A program made the translations under genes and the position numbers. A stretch of 64,000 nucleotides of DNA from Brienomyrus brachyistius (lineage: Eukaryota > Chordata > Actinopteri > Osteoglossiformes > Mormyridae), in the NCBI RefSeq assembly GCF_023856365.1, contig NC_064540.1, positions 26,714,474-26,778,473 of the forward strand, read 5' to 3'. Shown here one piece after another: positions 22,258 to 33,700 of this stretch. Position 1 is the first letter of the stretch, and each line of letters opens with the position of its first letter. The notes below the pieces were generated by a model. That model saw only the letters and a program-made list of their open reading frames with translations, was not told the DNA's origin and did not search any database.

Positions 22258-25200
22258 GTAAGCCATGGAGGGAGATGGAAATTAAAATTAATGGTGATGT
22301 TTGCAAGCTACTCAAATAAACATGAACTAAACGACAGGAAAAAAGTGTCTTACGTTTCACTGTTTGCTTTTTGAAACTCTGCGTGACATTTGATCTGGTT
22401 TAGCTCCTAAGAGTGCAAGATAGGATCGTTTATTGCTGGAGATGCTTGTGTGAACTTGTCTGCCGGCGTCGGTTGAGCGTCTGCCCGCTGGAGGAAGCCT
22501 GGACAGGTGCTGTTTCTCTAGCACAGCCCAATGCAAAAGGGAGGTTCAGGAAAAGCTAAGGAAGCGTGTCTGGCCATGTTGGAAGTATAGAGATCGCAAA
22601 CTCAGCAGGCCAGCAGAACTGTATTTTCTATATCTCTAACTACCTTAACTGCTACATTGACAAGACTGTACACTATTTATTTAAATGACATTTACATGTA
22701 TTTGGTACCATCCAAGCCAGTTGCTCAAGTTCCTACTAGCTGGCTGAATACTGTTGCACATCTATAAATAAAATCACACAGGAGGACATGTACAGCTGCA
22801 TGTCATATCCCGGTTAGCAAGACATACAAGACAGCAGTTGGAAAACATCAGTTAGTTTCCCTCATAACATTACAGTGTAGTCATCAGATCATTCTTGACG
22901 TCTGAGAGCATATGTGAGAATACGAATGCACTATGGGATATGTGATTCAGTACGGGAACAGGTGGTTATTAACTGCAGCTTGCAACCACCATTGTTGATT
23001 TAGGTGTGCTTAAGGCTTGTGGAATGCAATAATCTCCACATGCAATTTACAATCATCAGTCACCTAGGGTGACCGGCTTTTCTGAGTTATTAGTCTTTCT
23101 TTCTGACTCTCTTTCTGTTGCTTTATCTCAGCTTGCACCATTTTGTTACCAGATTTCTCTGACATGAACTGGTGCCATTATTTAGGAGAAATGATGGAAA
23201 TGCCTGGAATGCACTGGTGTGGCGAGCAAGTTGTGCAGAACTCACACAACATCCGAGGAACACAAGAAGATTAACGAATGAGACAGTTTTATACTTGTGG
23301 TAGAATTTTGTCTTGTACTTAATTGAATTAATCTAAAGTTTAGGTCTCAGCTGTATTACATGGAAGTATATTTTAAAAGGCCCACTACCTCATTCTATTT
23401 GAGGAAAGAAAAAATGAGGAATGATTGCAAAAAGGGGTGGGGGTGGGGGGGCTGCAGCTAAAAGACTAACTGTTAGATATTCCGTCTTACGATATCTTCC
23501 TTGTCAGGTCCCCACAAGGCTCCTTGTGCCCAACTCGTTCACAGCATACCTGCTCACATGTCTCATGTTTACCAATACCAGCTTTGCACCTCGTGGTAAA
23601 AAAGCCTCTTATTCAATGGCTATAGTCCTGCTTGCAAACTCCTGTAGACCGACTGGCATTTCTGACACCATTCTGCCCCTGACTGGAAGTAAAGATTTGA
23701 TTGGTGAACAAATCTAGTGTGTCAAAGAGAAGCCAAACAGTAATATAAAGCAATGAAAGCAGGTTTGCTTTCATTCAAACATTCTTGTGACAATGAACGG
23801 CCAAGTAAGCATGTTTCCTGTGTTCATGTGTGTGCGTGTTCCAGTCCAACCAGACTTTTTTCCAGATCATTTCCATGCGAAAGGTATATGTGGATGGGTG
23901 TGGAAGCTTTTCCTAATGGACTCATCTAAACAATGTGATAATTACACAATTGTTATGTGTTATGTATGAATTGAGGTAAATAACTTAAACAGGCAGCCCC
24001 CAGATGGGGATAATCATTGTTCAATGATATTACCCCTTGAGTTGCCAGTATGCTGTAAAATGCCATGTTCCATTTTGAATTAATATTTTTATCGAGATTG
24101 TTACTTTGAAAGCAGAGTATCAGAGACAGAATGAATCTGATGCCAATTAAGAGTAATTACAGAAAAGTGGTACAAGTGATATGGAGATGAGACCACATGG
24201 TCTGTGTAGCTATATCATTAACTGTACCTTGCTTGTTTTGAATAATTTGTATTTACTTGTAATACTTCGGAGTATTTACTACTGGATTACAATCTGGATT
24301 TAGAAAGGATTTCCCTGTATCCAGTCTGAAACCTGTTTTGCGTAACACTCCACGGCTTGTCATGCTTACAGAATCTAGCTCACCTCCAGAAGTTATAAAG
24401 TACCTTTAATCAGGGCCCACCCTGGGTGTTCCGGCGCATCAGGCAAGATTCTGCTGACCCCCCTTCCCCCAACCGCCACCCCCAAAGAAGCAGAAAACAA
24501 ATTTTGTCAGTTCATTTATATTACAAACATTTTAGCAGTATGGCTACTAAACTGCTAGCTCAGGTCTGTATGACAAGAAAAGTAGTGAAATATTAAAACT
24601 AGTGTAAATGTCATGGAATGTAACCACAAGTATGGCTTCTTATTTTTTGCACTCACTCTTTTGGCACCCTAAGCGATTGCTAATCTTGTCTATAGGGTGG
24701 GCCAGCCCTGACTTATAATTGTTTTGTATTGTTTTACAGCTTACTGCTTGTAGTTTACGCAAAGGCTGGCCCTCAGTGAGTCATGTTGCTGGTAATCCTG
24801 TTATCAGTTTGCACCCAGATCTGTCCTACAAGGCACCCAATCATAAACTGCAGTCTAATTTCCCTTGTGGCCAGTAAAACAAGCCAGGCACAGCTACAAG
24901 GCGATATCTAAAAAATATAAAGCATGAATAGGACAAGGAGAGACCATAGCAACATCAGCTGGGGAAACTTAATTCATTCTTCTGCCCAGCAGTGAAAAAT
25001 AGATTGTAGTAATAAAATTGGTTATTTAAAATTAAATGTTGATTCAGCATCATCAAAAAACCCTGCTGCAGTACCATGAAAGATGGTAAATTGCTGTAAA
25101 ATAAAAAAAACAAAAATAAACAGTCGACCCTTCGGCATTGCAACTGTCCCCATCGTGGTTGTTATATATCGTGTTGTTGGAATAAGAAATGAAATGAAGA

Positions 25201-25634
25201 GTTTGTGGGAGTCTTTTGAAGACCACAGATGACTCACAAAAAGTTTAGTAAATACATAAATGCATAAAATATATGTAGAGTGTTGGCTATGGCACCAAGC
25301 ATGTTTATAGCAGCCTCTCTTGTGCGATCCCGTTGTGATCTTTGAATCTCGTGTATCTTGTATGTTTTCACTTTGCTCCGCTCACATGCTCACTTCGCTC
25401 ACCAAGGGGACTAAACCTTGTGATGCGGAAGAGTCGTCTGTAGAAGAAACGCTGGTTGATATCCTCTGGCAGTGATTAACAGGGGAACAGTGCCCTGATC
25501 TGAAATGTTTTCATTATACCTCTCTATCACACGCCATGATGTAACCTTGTGATACTGAAAGGCCAGATTGTAGTCAATGCACAGGCAGCTCAGTGTCTCC
25601 CAGGCCAATCTGACCACTTCTCTTGTTTTTGCAG
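22258..25634 (+). other. Putative 5' intron of FAM110A
   Basis: AT-rich sequence with no recognisable coding exon on either strand. A short hAT-like relic lies at 24412-24711. Interpretation as an intron depends on the unproven donor at 22257 and acceptor at 25634. Confidence 0.35.
24412..24711. mobile_element. Possible small hAT-like MITE
   Basis: The left end CAGGGCCCACCCTGG and the inverted right end CAGGGCTGGCCCACCCTATA resemble each other. I found no convincing 8-bp target-site duplication, so the limits are uncertain. No coding potential. Confidence 0.35.
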
Positions 25635-25802
25635 AAGCCTGTCCAGTCTGAAGACAATCAGACTACAACATTTGGTTTGTGTCTTGTGCTGTTGAGACGC
25701 CATCATTCCTGCCTGTCAGGCGGCCAATAAACGAAACCAGAGCAGAAACCCAAAGCAAGCAGCCAAATCAGCAGAGAACAAGTTTCACTGGATCGTACCT
25801 TA
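25635..25802 (+). other. FAM110A 5' UTR part in the coding exon
   Basis: It begins after a pyrimidine-rich acceptor (CTCTTGTTTTTGCAG) and ends at the FAM110A ATG. The borders are predicted from the acceptor only. Confidence 0.4.
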
Positions 25803-26924
25803 ATGTCAGTGGAAACTCTCAGGCCCTCATCCGGGCGTATAGTGGTGGCCCCTGTCACCACTGCTACGCCCATTCGCTTGCGCAACAAAGGGCCTGACTA
25901 CTTCCGGCGCCCAGAAGCTCCTGAGGTGGGCCGACCCAGTGCTGTGGAGCGTCTGGAGGCGGACAAAGCCAAATATGTTAAGAGCCATCAAGTGATACGT
26001 ACCAAACAGGAGCCTGTTTGCGCCCCTGCGACGCCCACCCGCCACCCAGCTAGGACCACAAGCCCTCAGACCACACCCAACCGACCTATTATAACCCACA
26101 CAAAGGCTCAGAATAAACCGACACCCCCATTACCCACAATTCCTAGCCCCAAGGTCACAGCTGTTATTTCACTGGCTCCATCTTCCCGACTGTCACGGCC
26201 GCCCCCCCACAGGCCACTGGTTTCAACCAATTTACCGCAGGCCATCACCCGTAAGACCAAACGCCCGGAAACACACAGCGGCTCAGTGCTCAACTTGGAG
26301 ACCCTCAGTAACCTTATCAATGTGTCTGATACGCCTCCACCTTCCATCACCCCCACCCCGACCTCGCCCCTCACTCCCGATGACCTCGTCACAAGTGATT
26401 CCCCTTCCACCTTTCTAGGCAGCCTGCCTGGGTTCACTGAGCCAAACTGCACCCCACCGCTAAGTCCCCCTGTAGTGGCAGTGCGCAGAGTGGACGTGCG
26501 GCCCCCACGCGCCCAGGCGCCGCCTCTCCGAGTGCAGCTGCTGCAGCACCCACATCCGCACCCCTCTGTCCTGTCGCCACCCCCCGCATCGCCTGCATCC
26601 ACCTGCTCGCTACAGCGCTCCAAGTCAGACCTGAGCGATCGATTCTCCCGAGTGCCCGCTGACCTGGAGCGATTCTTCAACTATTGTGGCCTGGACCCCA
26701 GCGACATGCAGGGCCTGGCCTGGACTGGTTCAGACATCACCTCACTCTCCCGTCTCCGCAGTGCCAGTGCACCGGGCTCCAAGCACGGTGGCCCATCGCA
26801 GGACGGTGACCAGGAGCCTGACGAAGAGGGTCCTCCCACGAGCCGTGTGCCCTATGGCATGTCAGTCATTGAGCGGAATGCTCGTGTCATCAAGTGGCTC
26901 TACGGCTTGCGGCAGACAATGTAA
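25803..26924 (+). CDS. fam110a: FAM110A family protein (single coding exon)
   Basis: A 373-aa protein in one exon, as is usual for this family; human FAM110A is about 295 aa, so the middle is longer here. FAM110 proteins are small, mostly disordered proteins reported at centrosomes and spindle poles; the biochemical role is poorly known. The N-terminal block holds LRNKGPDYFRR and PSAVERLEADKAKYVKS (residues 26-61). The C-terminal blocks are LQRSKSDLSDRFSR (270-283), ERFFNYCGLD (289-298) and RVPYGMSVIERNARVIKWLY (348-367). AVRRVDVRP (226-234), LETLSNLI and the GLRQ ending fit FAM110A better than FAM110B or C. The centre is Pro/Thr/Ser-rich. The start is the first in-frame ATG and matches the family N-terminus. 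Neighbour NSFL1C supports the 20p13-type assignment. Confidence 0.93.
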   Translation: MSVETLRPSSGRIVVAPVTTATPIRLRNKGPDYFRRPEAPEVGRPSAVERLEADKAKYVKSHQVIRTKQEPVCAPATPTRHPARTTSPQTTPNRPIITHTKAQNKPTPPLPTIPSPKVTAVISLAPSSRLSRPPPHRPLVSTNLPQAITRKTKRPETHSGSVLNLETLSNLINVSDTPPPSITPTPTSPLTPDDLVTSDSPSTFLGSLPGFTEPNCTPPLSPPVVAVRRVDVRPPRAQAPPLRVQLLQHPHPHPSVLSPPPASPASTCSLQRSKSDLSDRFSRVPADLERFFNYCGLDPSDMQGLAWTGSDITSLSRLRSASAPGSKHGGPSQDGDQEPDEEGPPTSRVPYGMSVIERNARVIKWLYGLRQTM

Positions 26925-29019
26925 CTGTGTCACATTTCTGGGGCAGTTTGACGAAAATGCACCTTCTCTCCTGACATGCAGGCAGCGAAGTCTCTATATT
27001 TCGGGCCAAGCTAACCCACTAAATTCACACTGTGAGAGAGTAAAATGTTGCTCTGATATGTACAGTATCTATGTATGTATGTCTTATTTATAAACATTAC
27101 ATCAGTTGTTGATATAAAAGAATCCAAACACAAGCTGCTGAGATAACGCTATGGTAGAGCACTGCTTTTCATCTCAACGTTACTAAGCTAACGTTTCATA
27201 TTCTGCTGTGACAATGGGGACATTGAGTCAATAGGTACTGAAGACAAATAAAGGTGAGGCAGGGAGGAGAAGCTGAAATGCTGGAGGCTTCAGCCGCCTC
27301 CGTTTATTCCAAAGGCCACTTCACAGCAGCGAGGCAGAAGGATGAGCTTTTCAGCAGGATCTTTCGATGACATCCTTGAGACTATGCAGAAAGACTTTTC
27401 TTGTTCTTGTCATCATTTTTTTTTTAAATCTGAAGATAAGATAGAATTCTCCTCACTGCATTTTCCATGTGAATTAACTTGTAAATATATCCAGGTGTCC
27501 CTGAATAAGTTTCGGCTGAATACATTTCTTTGCTGGATTGGCTGAATAAGGGCCGTGCACATTTTGCATTTATATGTAAATAAAGCATCAAAACCTTTTT
27601 TTTGAAAAAAGCTTTGTGGCCTGTTATTATTGCTGCTGCCTTGATACAAAGATGAACTTGAAATTACCTTTTAGTGCGTGTGCTGTTCTTTGTGTTCATA
27701 CAGGTCTGTGCTAGCATGCCCTTGTTATTGTCAGTGTAGCAGGGTTTTTCCAAGCCCTGAGATTCTGTCGGGTTTATCTTGAAAATCAAGAGGCCCTGAA
27801 ATTAGCTGATCCAGTGTGTTTTTCTACAGAGAGCTGTTTCATTAACATCACACTACTGTGAAGTCTCTTTTCACTGCCCAATCATCACATAATTGTTCAA
27901 TTGCAGCATATCATTTGCATTTAAATGAGGTGATTTTTTTTACGCATTGCACGACTAGTAACACAGGGGGAACGTAACCTGAGGGCAGGGTACGAACTTA
28001 AGGACTGTTTTCAGTCTCACTTCCTCATGAAGATGAAAACTTCTGTTAGCTCTGAAGTACATGTTTTCCTCTCTCGGTTTATACTCATATGACAGGTCAA
28101 TGTCATCTACGCCCTTAGGTGTAGGCTTGATCTAAGTTACCCATTACTCATGTGACTCACTGACGTCATAGAGAGCATTGGTGGTGGGTGTGAATACAGA
28201 GTGCTGGGGTGGGCTTTACCAAACCATCTGATTCATCTCATCCGGTCTAACATGAAGCTGTGAAAAAACAACAAAAAAAAAATACAATAACCCTCAGTCT
28301 AAAGTTGTGAAAAACTGTAAATAAAAAGCAAGCGATAGCTACCTAAACAGTCCTAAACAACAAGCTGGAAAAAGAATGTATTTTTAGCTATTACCTGATA
28401 AAATCTCTACCAGGGCATTCTGGGGTTTCCATGAGGAAAATTCCGAGAGAATGCAAGAGACCTAATCAGTCATCTCAGCTGATACTAACTGGACTGTATC
28501 GCCCTACCCCAGTACACTTATAGCTGCGGACACTGTTACAGTTTTGTTACTGTTAATTTTAACACAATTCGAACAGAACAGCTGTCAACAATCTTACTGA
28601 GAAACGGCATATTTCTGTAACTGTAAATAGGAAAAAAATGCTATATAAAATCTACATGAATACCGTTTTTAGATAAGAAGACAGTAGATTAAATTCTGGC
28701 CTATTGAAGGTTTAAATGAATATTTTTAATTAATAATTTAATTACTTAAAAAGTAATGTTGGAATTCCGCTAGCTATGAATTACTCATCGGCCTTCACTC
28801 ATTTCAGATTTTTGACATTTACTTTGCTAATGATCGACGTGCAACTGCAACAACACTTGCATTGTTAGATAATCCAGGTTTAAACTGTGAAGTGTTGAGC
28901 ACTTTGTCTTAAAACAAAAATGCCACCTTATAAACATCCATCATTTTTTAATGAAAATTGTGACTCTGATAAGCTTTTACAATTATTCATCAGTTATGTC
29001 CTCAGATGAAATAACATTG

Positions 29020-29068
29020 AACATAAGAACATAAGAACATAAGAACTATACAAACGAGAGGAGGCCAC
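29020..29068 (+). repeat. Fragment of the (ACATAAGA)-headed dispersed repeat
   Basis: GAACATAAGAACATAAGAAC then CAAACGAGAGGAGGCCAC is identical in type to the start of the longer copy at 45612-45880. Only the first about 50 bp are present. Confidence 0.8.
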
Positions 29069-29941
29069 AGGTATATCCTGCACTCCGTAACCAGGGCTTG
29101 AGCGTCTGGCACACCAGCAATTTTCCTGGTGGGTCAATCGGCATGTGGGCCGATAGAATTTATCATGCAGACACTCCCCCCCAGTTCTGGACCCAAAAGT
29201 TCAGGACCAATTTATATTTCCAGTCCAGCTCTACTTGTGATCTATTATCTAAGGTGGATCTTACCAAACCAACTCATTTAAAAATATTGCCTGAAATGAA
29301 TCATTCTGCATAAGAAGGTTTGACTAAGGACTGGGTGCACAGATCAGCTTTCAGTATGTACTTAGAAAGCGGAAATGTTTTTTCACTTACCTAGCCTGCA
29401 GTAGGATTCCGACTTTACTTGTGACGTCAAGCAGATGTGTTGAAGTCTTGGCATTCAGAAAGTTTATTAGTCAATCCATCTAACATTTCAGTCTAAAATG
29501 ATTTTCAAGGCTAGAGAGAAAAGTTCATTTTACGAAATTCCTCTGAGTAGGAACTATTTGCGCATGTATACACGCACAAATACAATGCATTTCTTGATAG
29601 GGAAATGATTTTCAGTTGAATCACCTCCCCTTAAACTAAATGATTAGTTTTAATATCTTCAATATGTAATTTCTAACTAAGTGCAGGACTGAAGACATTA
29701 CCACATTGCCAGGTGCTGATGTAGTTTCTCTGTGTTTTCCGTGATTGTCATCTACACTCTTGTAGGCCTGTATTTGAAGATATGCAGCTCATTGGCTTGT
29801 AGGGTGTAGGTCTTTCATCACGGGACTGAATAAGGAATTAACCACTTAAGTAAAAAAAAACCTTAATTTAAAAATGATTTTGTGTCTGCCACAAAAAGTG
29901 CAAAATATTCCACATTAATAGGCAATGTTATAATAAATTAA

Positions 29942-30087
29942 CATCCATCCATCCATCCATCCATCCATTTTCTGAAACTGGTTGTTATACAGAGTTGAGG
30001 GGATCTGCAGTTGGACCTGGAGGAAACCCCACGACGACACAGAGGTGTGAAGCAACAGCGCTAACCACTGCACCACCGTGCCGCCCC
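29942..30087 (-). mobile_element. tRNA-derived SINE with intact head but internal deletion
   Basis: On the minus strand it starts GGGGCGGCACGGTGGTGCAG then TGGTTAGCGCTGTTGCTTCA, a tRNA-like head with an A-box, jumps to GTCGTCGTGGGGTTTCCTCC, and ends in a run of ATGG. The B-box and most of the body are deleted. ATTAA occurs at both flanks, a possible short target-site duplication. Confidence 0.8.
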
Positions 30088-30651
30088 TATTAAAGTACAA
30101 TAAAAGGGATTTATTTTGAAATTAACAAATTTAGACTCTTCTTCAAAATAATCTATTTTTAATTTAATAAAAAGGCAGTGTTTCAAGAAACATGCTTTTC
30201 AGTTTTTGCCAGAAAGTCACTACATTTGACTATTTATTACCTCTGGTCTGTTGTTTCAAACAATATATTTAACTGATATACGTATTCATTTAGGAAATGT
30301 TTACAAAATTAATTTTACAGTTCATGATATGTTGTTTATGCTGTCAATTCGTTTATATCACACGATTTCATTTGTATGTGCCAAGAAATACTGCGAATCT
30401 CATGTCTAAAGTGATTGTGAATAAAAGAGCATAAATAAACAGTTTGGGGAAATTTATGATGAAAAAACAAAATGTAAGAATTCCATCAATAAATATAGTT
30501 TAATACTTGTTACATTAACATTGTTTTTTTTTTCTTTTAGAAATTACTGAACGTAAATACAATTCTCACAAAAGTGCGGAACTAAAGTTTGACTACTCTG
30601 GTAGGAGCAGACGGAGGAGCGGACGAAGCGCATTTGCAGCGTCATTTCGAG

Positions 30652-30753
30652 ATGGCGGATCGTGCAGAGGCTGTGAGGGAGTTTGTTACTGTGACTGATG
30701 TAGACGAGGAAAGGGCCCTTTTTTTCCTGGAATCGGCTGGTTGGGATTTGCAG
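30652..30753 (+). CDS. nsfl1c: NSFL1C exon 1 (UBA start)
   Basis: It encodes residues 1-34, [20 protein letters not shown] then [14 protein letters not shown], the UBA domain start. The donor is CAG|GTATGT. Confidence 0.93.
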
Positions 30754-33700
30754 GTATGTGGTAATGACAGTCCTCAAAGATGCAGACATCGTTAACACAA
30801 TGATCCAAAGACCCGCCGCTGTCAAAGTAGCAGACCGGCGTGTTGACAAGAAGTTTCTTGTTTCAGATCATTTTGTAACATTAATCAATATTATACGAAT
30901 TTGCAAGTTATACCTTCTCTTGGCGTGTTAAAGACATCGGCTGCTTTTTTGGGCAGTAAGTTTTAAGATATAGTACTATTATTTTACTATTTAAACTAGA
31001 GTAACCACGTTATCAAAATGTTAGTCAATGCATTCCAGCCTTGCGTGTCTGAAATTCCTTTTTCTGATAGCATGTAAAATGTCTGCTTTATAGTAATAAT
31101 ACATCAAGAGTCTAGAAAACACATTTCAAATTCATGAAGTGTTGTGTACATTTTATCTAAGGCAATTCCCTAAAGTAACCATCTCAGCGTGTTGTTACTA
31201 TTCATTTCGAAAGCTCCTGCCCGTATTGCTTGGAATTTACTTAAAACGAAGTGAAAGTGCTGTTAAAAGTTGCATAGAAGACTATACGTTGCTGCTTTGA
31301 ATGGAGCTATGAGTAACACTGCATCTTTGTTTGGCGCCTTAGCATTTTAACTATGTGATGTAATAATCAGTGAATTGATGGCATTATGTCATAAATGATA
31401 ATACATGGTTTCTCTCCGTTGCCCTCAACCAAGCTGGCGCTGGCCAGTTTCTACGAGGACGGTGCAGAAGATGAAGCTGGGATACCGCCTCAGCCAGAGA
31501 GGCCTCCGGTTCCAGAAATTTCCAGGTGCTCATCCATAACTGAACGTTTGTTTGCATCCCATGAGGTTTTGTATGTGCTTGTCATTGTCTCATCAGATCT
31601 TCTTTAGGAAAGCAAGATTCTATGTTTTAACACTTACCTAGATTGTCCTGGATGAACTGGTTTTGCATTCAACAGGTTGGTCTTTCAACAGGTCTGATTC
31701 TTTGTGAAAGTAGGTCTCACTTTAAAAAGGGTCGGAGACCACTGCAATAGATGTTATGCAACCCCGACGTTAACACCATCCATCTGTAATAAAGCTGAAG
31801 TGTATTTTGAATCTATGTTGAAGAGTTTCCTTTTCTGTTTTAGTCTCTAATTTGTTAGAAGTCACCTGTGTGTTCATTCTCTTTGACTGATGCTCATCTC
31901 TTCAGTTATTTGCCCTTTGATGTCTTGAAATCTCATGGATGATCTGACCCATGTTTCTCCATGTATTTCACATCTTTCCTGGTGGCTTCCTGAACTTTTT
32001 GTTGTACATTCTTACTGGATTTTGGCGTCACTTTTCTTTGTGATTTTTACCCTGTGCCTTCTGTCATTCACTTTGATTCCTCTTTCATTTTCATCAATCC
32101 TTTGTTCAGATTCCTTTTGGTCCTCTGTCAGTTTCAGGTCCAGGATCTTAAATCGGTATGTGATGCTTTTCTGAAAAGCAGTGCATATACGCTTCTGGTA
32201 ATTTCTGGTAGTCAGATGGCCTTGTTGTTCCTTTTGCAGCGGTAGTTCGTGATCTGCCACAGTGTTCCATCATGTTGGGGAAATACTGAGGCACCAGACA
32301 TTTTTCCATATAATGCTGCGCATAATGATCAGATTTTCCTGAGTGGGGGGGGGTTATTAATGGTCGTTCAGAAATGTGTAACTGATATAATGTTATTTCT
32401 TCAAAAATTGGTTCAGCTGCTTACATGTCGTAGGACTGTGTGTAGTGTTGGCATCATGAGGCACTCGGGGGGGGCGCGCTTAGCCCTCCCAAATGACTGC
32501 TCATGCCCCCCCCCACAAAAAAAAAAATCCCCTGAAGATTCTTAAAAAAAAAAAAAAAAAAAAACATTATTCCAAAATAAATTAATGCGCATTTAAATGG
32601 AGTAATCAGATGTAACCCAATAACCTGTGTATTGCGCACCGAAATCAATTAAGAAGCTAATGTTAAAGGCAAATATTGATATTCTGAGGCAATTCAACAG
32701 TGAGAGTCCCCAGATTCACCGTTTTAAAGGTGAGTCAAGTGTTATTCTATTGGCATTGTGCTGCCACAGATCTATTAGGAAGTTCTAGGAGGAATTCATA
32801 TATCAAACTCTCCTGTACAAAACATGTTAATGTCCCTCCGGTGCTGAATAATTGACACATTGTGCAAGTGCAGGTGACTTGTCCTTTGCTTTCTGTGTTG
32901 TGCTGCTGACCTGCAATAATGTGTAGTGCATTGAGGTTTTGTTTCGGTCTGGTTTGATCTCAAAGTTAAGAGGACTTTTTTGTAACAGCAATGCAGAGAC
33001 CCAACCCCACCTGCCATCTTCAGATTTTTCTTCAAATTCAAAGCGAAAGAAAAACGAAATGCTAATAATGCAAAAAACACACATCATGTCAGTCTGTGTG
33101 CTTTGGTCCAGTCATGAAATTTCTCTCTCCACCAGGTTGTGCAGCCCTTGTGTTGTGTTGTTCAGTTTTTTTGTTTTATTTTTGTGTCAGTCAGCCCAGA
33201 GTCACGTCCTTCAGAGACCTTGTGCATGAAGACCAGGATCAAGGTGATGAGGAGGGACAGAGGTGAGAGTCGGTCAGTCTACTGGGAAAGTCTGTTAGTA
33301 GGATGAAATACAGACACTTATTTGTTCCCAGATAGCATTACTATTACATTACTAAGAACTGATACTTTACTAGTATTTACATATGGTACTATGCAAAAGT
33401 CTTAGCCAGTCAAAAGAAATGTTTAAAGCTCTTTATCTGAGTAGTAAGTGCACATTTGCTCAGAACAAAAAAAAACACAATTTAACATATGAAAACTAAG
33501 AATCATAAAAACTAGCAAAAATGTCTTCTGTTCTCCAAAAGGTTTCTGAGATCTAGTTGGATGGCTAGATGAACATCACTTCAGCTCCCAAACTTCTCCT
33601 CAGGGGCACCTCAGCCATTACATGTATTTGTTAATTTTCACAACCTGTGGCCACAGCTCACTTAATCAATCAACTTAATTAGTTAAAAAGTCAATGAGAT

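Larger units (their letters stand above)
26925..30651 (+). other. FAM110A 3' UTR and spacer to NSFL1C
   Basis: Candidate AATAAA signals are at 27247-27252 and 27579-27584, giving a 3' UTR of roughly 0.35-0.68 kb. The rest is AT-rich. It contains a fragment of a dispersed repeat (29020-29068) and a SINE (29942-30087). No coding exon is recognisable. Confidence 0.5.

Noticed and set aside
30046..30087. tRNA gene (A-box-like sequence)
   Set aside because: It is the tRNA-like head of a SINE. There is no cloverleaf completion or B-box in this copy.
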